DNA from: Prinia subflava
Lineage: Eukaryota > Chordata > Aves > Passeriformes > Cisticolidae
DNA length: 64,000 nt
Direction of reading: 5' to 3'
Assembly (NCBI RefSeq): GCF_021018805.1
Contig: NC_086257.1
Coordinates: 16,054,693 to 16,118,692 of the forward strand
The number at the start of each line of letters is the position of its first letter. Positions within the stretch are counted from its first letter, which is position 1. Below the pieces are notes generated by a model. It did no database searches. It was not told where the DNA came from and saw only the letters and a program-made list of their open reading frames with translations. Both the position numbers and the translations under genes were made by a program. This document shows positions 45,901 to 57,499 of this stretch, in pieces.

Positions 45901-48900
45901 ACATGGGCCTCCTTTTGCATCTCCTATTGCTTGATTGGTGCCACACATGTGTGATCAGAGGAGACATTCCTGGGTGGAAGAGCTGTCTTTGCCTATAGTA
46001 AAAGCACTGTGAAGGTAACACAGCATCCTGCTTTGCAAACATGGCATGAACTGCTACCAACAGACAGACATGTATTAATCATTTAAACCTCACTTCCTGA
46101 AGCCTGTGAATAGCAAGCCTGTCAGAACGGAGCACTGCACTCCTCACATGGAAAATGTAGCTCCTCTCTCTGTCGATCTCCCAGAGAAGGTCCCTGGCTC
46201 ATGCAGCTGGGGACTAACAGGAACAGAGCAGCACCTCAACTAACACTGTCTGCAAACTTCATAAATGCAGGGAGCAAAGCTCCCTGCTAGGACAACCTGC
46301 CTGTCTGGCTCTTCCTGGAGGTTTATTAGCTTGGGTGCAGCACTGCATGGGTGCAGTTTTCCTGATCTGGGGCCCAGCTGGCCTGTGCAAGCTGCCTGGG
46401 GCTCTTCTGTGCCGTTCTCTTCTCTCTGGGTGGCAGAGACACTGATGGGAAGCCTGTCCCCAGGCAAGCCCTGCAGCCTTGCTTCAGCTTTCCACTGTAA
46501 ATTAATTGTGCTGGTAATTGCAAGCTGAAGGGGAGATCTTGAAGCCTCTGCACACAAGTGGGAAAGAGAAATTCTTCCAGGCAGCCATGGAAGTGGGGAA
46601 GGCTGGGTGAGCAACTGCAGGCACAACAAGAGCCTGGAAAGAGTGATCCCATTCACGCAGAGCGCGGGGTTGGCTGCCAGCTCCTGTTGCTAACACAGCT
46701 AACCAGAAACAGTAAAGATGCGAGGTTTCTGTTGCCAGGCCTCGCTGGGGACTTGTCCAAGTGCAGATGATATGGGGCTGACTCACTGCAAATGCTATTT
46801 AATCGCTTGGCTGCAGCAGAAAGAGAGGAGAGAGGGACTGGCCTCAGCATGGGAGGCACAAGTACTTAAAAAAACCACACTGAAAGTAGATGTGATAGAA
46901 AGAATGTGCACCCAGGTCCCTCTGACAACCACAGCATTTACCAGGCAAGCTCAGTGTCCCTGCTTGGATTACTTCCCACCCTGTTACAAGCGTTGTGCCC
47001 GCTCTGCTATGAGCGCAGAACTGAGCTGCAGCACCTGCCTGTGACAGGCACTGAGGCCGTGAGAGACAGACAGACAGACAGACAGACAGTTGTGCTGGCA
47101 GGACAGAGCCATACCTTGTCATGGATGAGCCCGTGGTAGAGGATGCTGTGCATGTCTCTGCAGAGCCGTTCCAAGCCGCCATACTTGGACCAGACATTTG
47201 GGTTGCTTATGGACACCAAACCTTCCACTGTGGTCTTCAGGTTGCCAAGGAGCTTCCAGTGCTCCTTCCTGCAGAGGAACACAGCAAGATATATCAGAGA
47301 TACAGCAAGAGGAGCTGCACAGCAGGAACATGGTATGGCACTCTCTCGAAGGAAACTCTGTTCAGGCTGAAACCTTTGGTGGTCCAGAAGCTAGCAAAGG
47401 TGAGCTGAAGCACTCTGAGCATCCCTGTGCTCTCTCACTCATGGTTTGTGGACAACAGGCCATATTGCAATGATTCTTCTTATGAGTGGTAGCCACCACC
47501 AGAAGACAGACAGAAGGGATTGATGGTTCCTGCAATGTACCATATGCCCTGTCTGGGCCAAAAAAGCTGGTGATTTACTTTCCAGCAGGCTCTTGCTTCA
47601 CTGACATGTTCTCTCTAAAAGAGCAGCAGCCCTCAGGAGCATAGCAGCTGTATGGAAGGGTGTGAGGGCTGCCACATCGAGCAGACCCTGTGTTTACAGA
47701 GCAGCAGCCCCTAAGCAATGCACATCACATCGAGAGCTCCAGCCCTGTCAGGATGCAGAGATGCTCCTCTCCCAGGGAGGTGACATTCATCTGCACCTCC
47801 AGCTGTACAGCTGCCCTCTGGGTCCTGCCCTGCTGTAGGTACAACTTGCAAAAACATTATCATGTTATGGACAGAGATTAGCAAACTACTGGTGAACTCT
47901 AGAGTATGCACAACAGTTCATCAGTATCATTCCCCTTGGCTGCCCTGCATACAGCAAGAAATCACCATTATCTACCACAAAGCAGGAGCAATGGTGCAAA
48001 GAGGCAACATCATTTGACTATGCAAAAGTAGCTTTGGGGAAGGATGATTTGAATGACTGAGGTTCCCACTCAAGCTGCTTGACAATGTTGCCAGATGAAC
48101 AGCAGCTGTCAAAAACACATATTCAAATAGGAGACAGTCTCTCAGACAAACAGGTATGTTGCAAGGTACAGTTAGGAGTGTAAATAGCAACAACAAAAAA
48201 GTCTCTGCAGAGTTTGTAACAAAAGCACCCTAACTGACACCTTAGAGTGAAAGTTCAGTTTTCAACTGGCAAGAAACAAGATGGTGTTTCAGCAGTTAGC
48301 ACCTTCCACAGTCAAAACCAAACTGGATTTCCAAAACACAAGGGGAAAAAGAAGGAAAAAACTTAAAATAAATAACATTATTTAAAACTGTTCTCATTTT
48401 CATCCCTTGGGGATCAAAGTGTGGGCTCCATACTTCTGGAAATTAAAATAAAGCTTTTCTCAATATTCTCTTTTTGAGACTTGTTCACTACTGCCAAACT
48501 GATTCGCTGAACAAGCAGATCATTAATTATTGTCTCTACTTCAAGTCCCCATTCACTTCCCTTCCTCATGAGAGAAACATCACCACTTGCAGTGCTCACC
48601 TAAGCTTAAACTACACAGAAAACACAAAAAAATGATCCAGCTCTGCTGAATTTATGGGCTTTTCCCCTCCCTGCCCTGAGCGACGCAGATATTCATTGTG
48701 TATGCCCAGAGAGGGATTGGCAAAGAGGTCAAAGAGCACCTGCAGCCACTGAGCTCTAAACACCAGCAGCTCCTCCCTAAGATATTTCTAACACTCAAGA
48801 GTTAGGAAATGCAAGTGAAAGCTCAGCCACGCCACTGATACTCCAAGTCAGTGAGTCAGAGGAACTCCCTCCCATGATATTTCATGCTATAAAAAGCAGG

Positions 48901-51900
48901 TGATGCACACAAGGATGTGAGGGTAGCACATGCAGAGATGTGCCTTTCCAAATGAATGGTCTCATTAAAGGACTTGTGCATCTCAAGAGGCAGGAAACCA
49001 GGATCCACAGCTCTTTCCTAGCACAGGAAAAATAAGGGTAAGCAATCCTTGAGCAAAATAACCCTTGAACTCAGAAGCACATAGAGAATAAGCCACATAA
49101 TTAAAGCACCTTTGCAGAGGTGATCTTGAACCCACCACAAATGAATTAAGTCCTGGTAGGACAGTAAGTATCCTATGGGACTTGTTCACAAGCAGTTCAC
49201 AAGTTGGACACACAAGACCTTTCTGATACCCAAACCCCAGCTGTTTGTGGACTGGAATATGCTGAAAAGCAGACAGTGACATAAGGCTGAAGAAATTACA
49301 ACCCATATAGTTGGCTGCAGGTGGCAGCGAAATTGAGAGAGCACAGCTAACCACACTTCAGCTTTGACTGGACTCTAGGGCAACCCTGAATTAGCAGCAG
49401 GGTTTGCTCCCCACCCACTCACAGAGCCTGGGTTTCTGCCAGGAGGGATGGAGAAAGCCCAAGTTCCCTTTTCTGCTGGTGTTCAGAGTATTACTAAGAA
49501 ATCTGCTTTTTTTTCCTGAATAAGGAGAATTCTCCTTTGCTAGTGCTATGGAAAGCCTGGCATGGGGTAAGGCCAATCCATATTACATCACAAAAAGACC
49601 CCCATTTACAATAAGGGCAAAGTGAGTAATACCCCAGAGGGTCACAGAACAAGACCAGAGTTTCCCCTGCAAGAACCACACATGCTTCTGCTCTCCTGAT
49701 CTGGCAGAGCTTGGTTCCCCCAGCCAAAAGGGCTGAGAGCATTTGCAGGGGCCATGGAACAGCAGTGACATCTCAGCTGCATCCCTCTCCTCTCTTGCAG
49801 ACAAACTCTTATCCAGCCTCCAATTTTAACCACCAGCTCCACAAACTTGGCACTGGGTCTCCTCCCTTTACCACAACAAACTCCACCTTCAAGCGCAGCA
49901 ACATCAACCTGCCATTAGGAACTGTCCCAAACATAACTGAACCTTTTGCACTGGAGTGATAAAAGACAGAATCCAACCAAGGCAAAAATGGCTTAATGCT
50001 GCCACTGCTGACAACAGGGAATGCTTCTTGCTCTTCCAAGGCTTTCTCAGGCCCTCCATGCCAGCAAGGGTAGGAACTTCTTTTGGTCCAAGTCAGCAAA
50101 CGTGACTCACAGCACAGGCAGGGAGTCATGATGCTGACTTCTTAATTTAAAATAAAACCAAACCCTGATTACTTTCTGAAACAGAATCACACAGGTAGCC
50201 AGTGTTCAAAAATGAAAAATAAAAATGAAGCTCATCTTGCCAGAAACATCATCTGCTGTGTATCTCCTGTGCTCTGCAGGAGGCACCCAACAATGGCTGC
50301 TTGAATCCTGACCTCCACCTGGAAGACTCTCTTGATCCTTCTTAGAACACAAAAGAGGTTGGGCTAAGGATGCTGAGGTTATGGAGGGACTTCTGACAAA
50401 TCTCCAAGGACACTCATCCCTGTGCTGGCTGTCAGCTCCTCCTGCAGAAACCAAAGATGCCACGTAACCCTCCCTGCACAGAGCCTGCTCCCGCCTCGTC
50501 ATCCCCAGATCTCCCAGACAACCAGCAGCCCCTTCCCTGGACTCCCCCGCCTGCTCCTCCTCCGGCAGGCTCAGCACTGCTGGGAAAAGGGATTAAAGAA
50601 AGCCAGACTTCGTGCAATTCATCTGCAGTCGCAGGGAGTGGCTGATGAGGCAGAGGAAGCCAAAAGAGCTCTGCCAGCCCAGCAGGGATGGGCAGGAATA
50701 GCTGAGCGGGCTGGCTGGAAAAGGGACATGCAAGGTAACTTGAATCCATGCCAAAAGCTGGCACCGATATAAAATGAGGGCACAACCACAAAAGGTGCCC
50801 CCAGCAAACACAGCCCAGAGGTGCTGCTTGCTGACGCATTCTTGCTCTGCACTAGCAAAGGATGAGGGAAGAAAATAGGGATTAAAGGTGTTTTTTAACC
50901 TTCCCATAGCAGATAGCTTTACCTGCTCATCTGAATAAGTCTCTCACAAGCAGATGACCACAACCTGTGGGTACTGTCCATTAGGCTTCAAACTGCACAG
51001 GATCTGCCTGTGACAAGCATGCAGGCAGCAGAGGCAATGGCAGGCGGAGCAGATTCCCACATCAGCCCACCTTCCTGAGAGCAGCTGCTCACATCCCTCC
51101 ATTGTCACAGCACAGGTTCTCTTTAGGAACCCTCTCCTCTGGCCCTGTTGTCCCTGAGGGTCTTGCTGGTGCCAGAGACAAAGGCGCCCCCTTTGATTGC
51201 CATTCTTTGCTAACCTGCCCACCTGACCGCTGGCCCATCTGCTCCCCCAGGACTGCTGTGTCCTCTGACCACCCCGAGAGCCCTGCTGTGCCCAGCAGGA
51301 CAGCAGGACTAACCCTCCTGCCTCCAAGGACAATGTCCTCCCTGGACATTGGCACTACAGCCTTGCCACTTGATACATTTCAGACCTGCTGCTAGGAGGA
51401 AAAATCCAGCACAAGAGCCTCATTTTCGTCTCCTGTGCTGGCAGAAGGATGGACTCCAGCAAAATAACTTTTGCTTCTGCATTTTCTGTAATCCACAGGA
51501 AGATGGATCCAGTGATCTCTATCTTATCACTATTGGTAACTGCCACAATCCAGTGTGAAATGGCACCTCACTGGGAATAAAAATGCTAACCACATCACAC
51601 GAAGGACAAGGCAGTGTAAGGCCCATGCAGGATCCTCCCCAAGGCATCTGTGCCACCAGGAGAACAAGCAGGCTCCTGCGTGTGCCAGCACTGGTGGGGG
51701 ACGATTGCCCTCCTTGTCCCTGGGGGAGTGCTGGGGGTGGCACCACCCCAGCCCTATTAGTCACACGATGGCAGAGTCTGGTAGTGCAGGGCTTGTGCTT
51801 GCAAAGGCAAGAAAACGCACAAACATGAGCCTGGAAAGACAGAGCAGTGAATGCAGTCAATTCCTTTTACCTTTTGGAACCTGCTGTGTCTGAAACATTA

Positions 51901-53162
51901 GTAAAGAGGGAGAACAACTTGAATCATGCAAATCAGAAGGCACCCCAAACCTGTGCTATAGCTTTAAAAGCACTGGTAGCATTTTCCCAGCTGATACGGC
52001 AAGCAGGAATAGAGTGACTGGCTGAACCCCTCAGATAAGGAATGCTTCTCTCACATATCAAGTTTCAGCTGCTCCTTCCTCTCCAGCCAACACTTCCAAT
52101 TTCCATCCAACATTCATCCTGTGCTTATGAGCACCAGGGCAAAACCAACGCACATGTAAAAACCTGCAGTAAATAGGACTCGCTTCCAAAACACCTCCAG
52201 GAAACAGCCTGTGCTGCTCATAAATGCCAACAAGAAAAACCAGGCCTGAAGCACAGAGGAAGACCACGCAGCCGAGGTCACCACACTTACCACCAGCCAT
52301 GTGCAGGCACAGGGCCTCGCCTTCAGGAACAAAGAGATAAATAAAAAAATTTCTGTTCAGCACCTAGAAGAGGGGATGCAGACAACGGCCAGGAAGGACA
52401 GGAGATAGAATATCAGAGCAGCAAGCTGCAGAGCCGCTGGAATGGTGGCAGCGCAGCGTTAGGGCGCGGTGGTTTCGCCCTTAAGCTCAAGGCGTGTGAA
52501 GTGGAGGCCTGGCAGCTGCTGTGCTGGCCCTGGCTGATCGGGGGCAGAGTGGGGACAGAGCATGCGATACTGAGGGTACACATCCGTGGCTGTCACTGCC
52601 CCTCCAGCGGCCCAGACTCCTCCCCAGGGCACGGCGTAGAGCGATGCGCTGGCCCCGGGCGGGTGATGGCTCTGACAGCCCGGCCCACTGTGGGACCGAG
52701 CCGCGGGCAGTGTCACGCTCTGCAAGCAGTGATCCCACACGCGAGGGTGGATCTGTTCATTCCCTGCTCGCCCCCAAATACCCCCAACACTTGTGCCCTG
52801 GCGCTGGCTGTCCACAACACTCCTACACACCCACGCAGGACTTGAGCTCTCCAGGAGCATCCCCTACGCATCCCTACTGCTGTCCAGGCACCCCGCGCCT
52901 GCTGGCACCGCTGCCGCCCGCGTCCCAGACACACTTACACACACACTTACACACACACGCGAGTGTGCGCCGCCCCACGCGTGCTCACGCAGGCCGCTGC
53001 CGCCCCCAGGCGCGCACCCGCTGCCCGCAGCCCGCACCGCGCCCGCGCGCCGTGTCACGCCCCCCGCGGCCGCCCGCGCGGGCCGTGCCTCCGGGCACGC
53101 GCGTCCCGCCGCGCGCGGCCCCACCTGCTCTCCGCGTGCCCCGCGTGGGGCCCGATCTCCAT
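30001..53162 (-). CDS. RUBCN: RUBCN (Rubicon), complete (21 coding exons, about 987 aa)
   Basis: Rubicon binds the VPS34-UVRAG PI3K complex and RAB7 on late endosomes. It restrains autophagosome and endosome maturation and promotes LC3-associated phagocytosis. Exons: 53162-53125, 47268-47115, 45311-45228, 44297-44138, 43963-43857, 42945-42789, 42551-41997, 39572-39477, 39303-39188, 38715-38514, 38160-38059, 37276-37202, 34530-34470, 33962-33830, 33504-33359, 33043-32979, 32444-32206, 31812-31751, 31564-31411, 31028-30935 and 30164-30001. All phases agree over 2,964 nt. Domains: RUN (residues about 20-180), a Ser-rich middle, an acidic coiled segment ([19 protein letters not shown], residues about 515-545), then the Cys-rich Rubicon-homology domain (about 680-970). 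Human Rubicon is 972 aa. The extra length is largely one 25-residue cassette, listed separately. Confidence 0.95.
37141..37180. repeat. Interrupted (CA)n microsatellite in RUBCN
   Basis: Two CA-dinucleotide runs are separated by a short interruption, 20-60 bp downstream (minus strand) of the cassette exon donor. This is a position where CA runs can influence exon inclusion (inference). Confidence 0.8.
37202..37276 (-). CDS. RUBCN: RUBCN exon 12, likely 75-nt cassette exon
   Basis: Acceptor TCATACAG and donor TCAG|GTACCC flank a phase-1/phase-1 exon of 75 nt encoding [15 protein letters not shown] and [10 protein letters not shown]. Skipping it would join EYEIR directly to DADIKRN, which is the arrangement I remember in human Rubicon (EFEIQ-DADIRRN). 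Inclusion adds 25 residues without a frame change, so an alternatively spliced cassette is likely. Confidence 0.7.
41997..42945 (-). CDS. RUBCN: RUBCN exons 6-7, Ser-rich regulatory region
   Basis: Exon 42945-42789 begins [21 protein letters not shown]. The acceptor CTCTTCAG 8 nt upstream of a second AG gives the right phase and matches the human MFARKHESPLLVTKSQSL junction. Exon 42551-41997 (555 nt) is Ser-rich, with RSSSFSEG twice, [10 protein letters not shown] and [12 protein letters not shown]. These low-complexity, phosphosite-like stretches are typical of the unstructured middle of Rubicon. Confidence 0.9.
43857..47268 (-). CDS. RUBCN: RUBCN exons 2-5, RUN domain
   Basis: Exons 47268-47115, 45311-45228, 44297-44138 and 43963-43857 encode the RUN domain. 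Visible blocks are [79 protein letters not shown]. They are nearly unchanged from mammalian Rubicon. In human Rubicon this domain assists VPS34 binding. Confidence 0.95.
47066..47093. repeat. (ACAG)n microsatellite in RUBCN intron 2
   Basis: A short GACA/ACAG tetranucleotide run of about six units lies only about 20-45 bp from the donor of RUBCN exon 2 (47115). Confidence 0.85.
47269..53124 (-). other. RUBCN: RUBCN intron 1
   Basis: This 5.9-kb intron is the longest in the gene, as expected for a first intron. No additional exon, RNA gene or transposon was recognised. A good isolated donor (GGTG|GTAAGTG at about 52287-52300) follows a MAG-coding ATG but is in the wrong phase for exon 2. Confidence 0.6.
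53125..53162 (-). CDS. RUBCN: RUBCN exon 1, start codon
   Basis: The ATG at 53162-53160 opens [12 protein letters not shown] and the exon ends in phase 2 at AGCAG|GTGGGG. Joined to exon 2 it reads [19 protein letters not shown], which parallels the human [19 protein letters not shown]. The exon is only 38 coding nt and lies in a CpG island. The phase and sequence fit make it the best of the candidates in the island. Confidence 0.8.
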
Positions 53163-53249
53163 CCCGGGCGCGCGCGACCCCGCCGCCGCCACCGCGACAC
53201 CGTCACGCGGGAGGGGCGAGCGCCCCGCCCCGCCCCGCCGCGCCCACGG

Positions 53250-53322
53250 ACTACAGCTCCCGGCGTGCACCGCGCGTCCCCGGCGCACCCAGCGCCGCGG
53301 CGGACTACAGCTCCCGGCGTGC
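53250..53322. promoter_or_regulatory. RUBCN: Two ZNF143/THAP11-type sites at the RUBCN promoter
   Basis: ACTACAGCTCCCGGCGTGC occurs twice on the plus strand, at 53250-53268 and 53304-53322 (offset 54 bp), each followed by ACCGCGCG. It resembles the ACTACAnnTCCCAGnnTGC element bound by ZNF143, which is common at CpG-island and divergent promoters. The sites lie 88-160 bp upstream of the RUBCN ATG. Confidence 0.72.
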
Positions 53323-53420
53323 ACCGCGCGTTCGGGCGTTATGACGGGCGGTCCGCTGCAGCCTCCTCCGGCCTGGAGCTTTCGGTGCGCCCCCGACTTC
53401 AAAGCGCTGGTAAAAACCAC

Positions 53421-56400
53421 AGTGATTGCTGAGATAACCCTCACCAAACCCCGCCTTGGACGTGATGAGGAAATGAGATGGCAAGGGGAAAAAAACAAAT
53501 AAACAACGTGTCCCCGAGGGACAGCTCATGCACGGCTCACACCTGCAGAGACAGAGAAATGGAAAGAGGCTTCTGTTCTACCGCCCACTGTAAGGAGGAT
53601 GTGAAAAATACAGCAGAATAAGATGTGCCTTCCACCGAAATGCAGCGAAATGAAACTTCAAGAAGGAAAAAGTGATGCTGCTGTATTTTGGTGCTGCCGA
53701 CTGAGCATAGCCAATGACAAATTACCAGAGATAAAACATAGATACGTCTCTGGAGTTGTCTGACACCTCAGAAACCAAAGCCAGGCGTTCGCACAATGGA
53801 AATTCCCTGTAACTATTACTTGAAATGATAACGATATGCTGCATACATGAAAAAGCACCCCTTGCCCTGGCATTTTCTATGTGGTTTATTTTACCAGTAC
53901 AGTACTTCTGCAGCACATGGAGGTACACGGTTCTACACTGGTGTACTCGATAACAACAATAATAACATATTTTTCAGAAGGTGCTTAATGAAGATACTAA
54001 GACTCCTCCTGCATCGTAATTGTATACAAGTGTGGAACAACTTGAATCCAGTCATCAGGCAGAAATTTCCTTTCATAGAGCCTCCTGCACTGATTGAAAA
54101 CACTGCCTCACATGGCATGTTAGGTCTCAGGGCACCAGACTGTGTTGACTCTCACAGTAAACACTAGAGGAAATCAAGTCATCCGGACTATTGCGATTGT
54201 TAGATGATCATGTCTGGTGAAATGGAGCATGCAGATAAAGCTAACAGATCTAATTTAATTCCTCCATCAGGAATTGCAAGATTCTTCTAGATCCACAAGT
54301 TAGAAATAGCCTGGATGTTGCTCAGCAGCAAATTTTTAAATTCCTTCAGGTAAAAAAATCTCCATTTCCCCAGCTTCATTATGTTGTTTTGCATACGTTA
54401 CTTATAGTTATTGTTACTTAACTATTGTCAATGCCCACATCAATTTAGAGAGCATATAAAATCATCAGTAAAAAGCTTGTGGTCACACACGGACATGTGA
54501 GCTTTGGGGTGTGCACTGAGGTTAAACTGGACATTAATCCTCCAGTGTAAAATTTAAGGAGTGCCAATAGAGGTCAACGACTGTAGTTATGTGTTATATA
54601 TATATAAATACAGGATCAAAGCAGGTGTGACATTCCACAGCTCACAACATTCAGCTTGGACTAGACAGTCCCCTCTGGCTTTAAAACTTTGAGTACACTT
54701 AGCATTTGATCCTTTGGGTGTTGTTTCTTCTTGGTAATTTTAACACTTCGTCCCAGGAATTTCTGCATGTTCAGCAGGTGAAATCTACTCTGCAGTTCCT
54801 CCTACTGAAACAGCAGGGGTTACTGGGCAGACAAGCCATGAGGTCTCATTTTCATGAAAAGATAACTGGTGCTCAGAAAAGGTGTGGGAAAAGCCCAGGA
54901 AAGAACCAGCCCCAAAATTTACTGCAGCCTGTGGGTGTTTTAGACACACAGTATTACACCCTCAGCACAACTGAGTCATACTGGGCTTTATACAGTTATA
55001 ATATTGGTTCTTTGTAGCTCTCAGTGCCACATGGAAGCTTTGTCACTTGGCTGGATGCTGGCACACTCCCGAGAGCCACACAGCAAACCAAGAGCTGATG
55101 TTTGCATGGTTGCCTTTGTGATCCCCAGCCATTTTGACACAGAAAGAAAATACTCTTCAGGATCACAACTTGTGCCTGGTTTTCTGTTGTGCTGAGCAGC
55201 AGACAGCTGGCATCCTGTTTGTATAATAAACACAACTCGTGGATGTAGTAAAGTCTGGATTTTGTCTGAATTCCACTTGTCACAAGGACAGGTAGCATCT
55301 GCCACCTTTGCAGTTCATGTGTTTGTTTGGGGTAAACAGAGCATTTTTTATTAGTATGACACACTTCCCAGATGGAACTGGACCCTACAGCCTCATGGGA
55401 ATTTGACATAATGCTTTTTTAAAAATACATCTTTTGGCACCTCTGGTTTTACTAGTTCTTGGTAATCTGGCAATAGCATATTTGCTTTAGAAACGTACCC
55501 TGATTATAAGAACCTCCTACCCGTCATCAATCACTTGTCATCCAATCTCACCCGGGGGAAAATGTTATCAAAAGTTTCCAAATCTGTGAGTCCAGAACTC
55601 CATCTCTGAACTTTTGCTGCCCGTGGAGAACACAGAGAAGAAAACAGGGTGGAACTTTCAGCCTCCAGCACTGTGGTCACGAGTTTCTGCCTGAAGGGAA
55701 AATCTCTCACTAGCTGGAGGTGTCCTGTGACAGTAACTGAGCCATTCTCTTCTAGACAGTAGGAAGCAGCAAGAGGAACATCCAGAAACACATTTTTGGT
55801 CTTATTTAAAAAGAGATGGATAAAGAGTGTAAGTGGGGAGAGCAAGGCCTTGTCAACAGTCTGTAGTACAGGACACAGCTGAGGACAGAAAGCCTAAACT
55901 CACTCCTCTTATTCTTTCTTTTCACAGTAACACTCCTAGAAAGATGTCCCATTCTTCAGGCCTGCACAGTATTTCAGTGCAGGACAGAGCTGTGACAGAG
56001 ATCACACGCACCGGAGCTCGTTGTGTGTCAGGTACTCGGGATATTGCACTTGCCACAGAATGTTTATTTTAGTGAATGAGCATATGGAATATGTGGGCAA
56101 TTAGAGAAATGTGGGAGTGTTCCTGCTGGAAGGAGGTGCATGTAAGGTCTTGTATGGAAATAATTATCCCGACCCAAGGGCATTTGCCATACAGTCCCTG
56201 CAGTCTTGTAGGGAGCTCCTCCTCTGGAGGCAAGCAGGCAGACCCTAAAACAAGCTATCCTTTGGTCATGGCAAAGGAGGCACCTTTAGGATGGCAGCCT
56301 AAGCACATCTCCATAGAAAACTCAAGGAGATGTGGACAGTAACGCCAGGTGACTGTTGTGAGCAGGGGAAATGGATGTGGGTTTTCCTATCCCCATCTAC

Positions 56401-57042
56401 TGCCTGGCTTCTGAAGGAAGTTCGTCCTCTGTGATCACCTTGTCCGTCCATCTGCTCCTTCGTTTTTTGTCTCTGGAACTCAGTGACCAATTTCAACCAA
56501 CCACGAGCAAGATGTAGAGATTTCAGAGATAATTACTATCCCTTAACTTTAACAGAGTATCAAATGAAGAAAGTGCTGTTGTGTAAAAAAGCTGTTTAGC
56601 AGCAGCCAGCTGCCCACTAGGCACCTGTGTACTGCTGACCCACCAATACCCACAGCTCCAAAGAATGCAAATATACAGGGAGGATGGAAGGGCTTCACTA
56701 GATTCCATGTTTCAAAAAACAATTTCTCTTTTGGATTTCTCAGTCACATGATTCTGACCAAAAACTGGCAAAGCAACTCTGAAAAAAATCCAAAGAGAAC
56801 AAAGTCTCTATGGACACACTGTTCTGGGCTTAAGTGGTAATTTTAAGCTTTGCAGGGTATTTTGAAATAGGAACCTAGTTTGAACTCTGCTGTTTGACAT
56901 TTGAAAACATAAATCTGCTCAGAACCACCCTGCATTGGTTTTGTTGTTCACAGGACAGATTATTTCTCTCAGTTGCACGGGGGTCACAGGCAAAGCTATC
57001 TCATAGTCAGCTTCTCAGCTGAACACCCTTCTCTACCCTGCA
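53421..57042. other. Intergenic spacer, RUBCN to FYTTD1
   Basis: About 3.6 kb of mostly AT-richer sequence with no recognised gene. The open frames, the longest about 137 codons at 54996-55409 on the minus strand, have no family signature. A short TA run occurs at about 54595-54606. Confidence 0.6.
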
Positions 57043-57478
57043 ACGTAGAATGGTTGGATTGGAGGGGACATTTAGAGGTCATGTGGTCCAACCCCCCTGC
57101 CATAGCAGGGACATTTTCAACTAGATCAGGCTGCTCAGAGCCCCATCCAACCTGACCTTGAGTTGACTTGCCCTTCCAGGAATAGGGCATCCACCACTCC
57201 CTGGGTAATCTGTGCCAGTGTTCTACCATTCTCATTGTAAAAAACAAAACAAAACAAAACAAAACCACAACTTCCTTATATCCAGTCTACATTGACCCTC
57301 TTTCGGTTTAAAGCCATCATCCCTAGTCCTACTGCAACAAACCCTGCTGAAAAATCTGTCCCCATCTTTCGTAGAGGCCCCTTCAAGTATTGAAACCTGT
57401 CATGAGATCTCCCGGAACCTTCTCTTTCCTAGGCTGAAAACCGCCAAATCTCTGAGCCTGTCTTCATAGGAAATGTGC
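57043..57478 (-). mobile_element. CR1-type LINE fragment (3' end)
   Basis: The sequence from 'gaatggttggattggagggga' through 'ggtccaacccccctgcc', 'gctgctcagagccccatccaacct' and 'ccttctctttcctaggctgaa' to 'agcctgtcttcatagg' is the familiar 3' region of bird/reptile CR1 in reverse orientation, diverged and truncated. An internal (AAAAC)n tract at about 57239-57266 interrupts it. It lacks coding capacity. Confidence 0.88.
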
Positions 57479-57499
57479 ACTATGCTTCCAGTCACCTCT

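Larger units (their letters stand above)
52900..53420. promoter_or_regulatory. RUBCN: CpG island around RUBCN exon 1
   Basis: A dense CpG, GC-rich block covers RUBCN exon 1 and its upstream region and carries the duplicated ACTACAGCTCCC elements. No TATA box is seen. A tract of ACACACTTACAC units lies at about 52928-52960, on its downstream edge with respect to RUBCN. Confidence 0.8.

Noticed and set aside
52985..53206. Alternative RUBCN first exon ending at CCTGC|GTGAGC
   Set aside because: The frame has the right phase but contains no ATG. The exon from 53162 has an ATG and human-like ESR-KEHW continuity.
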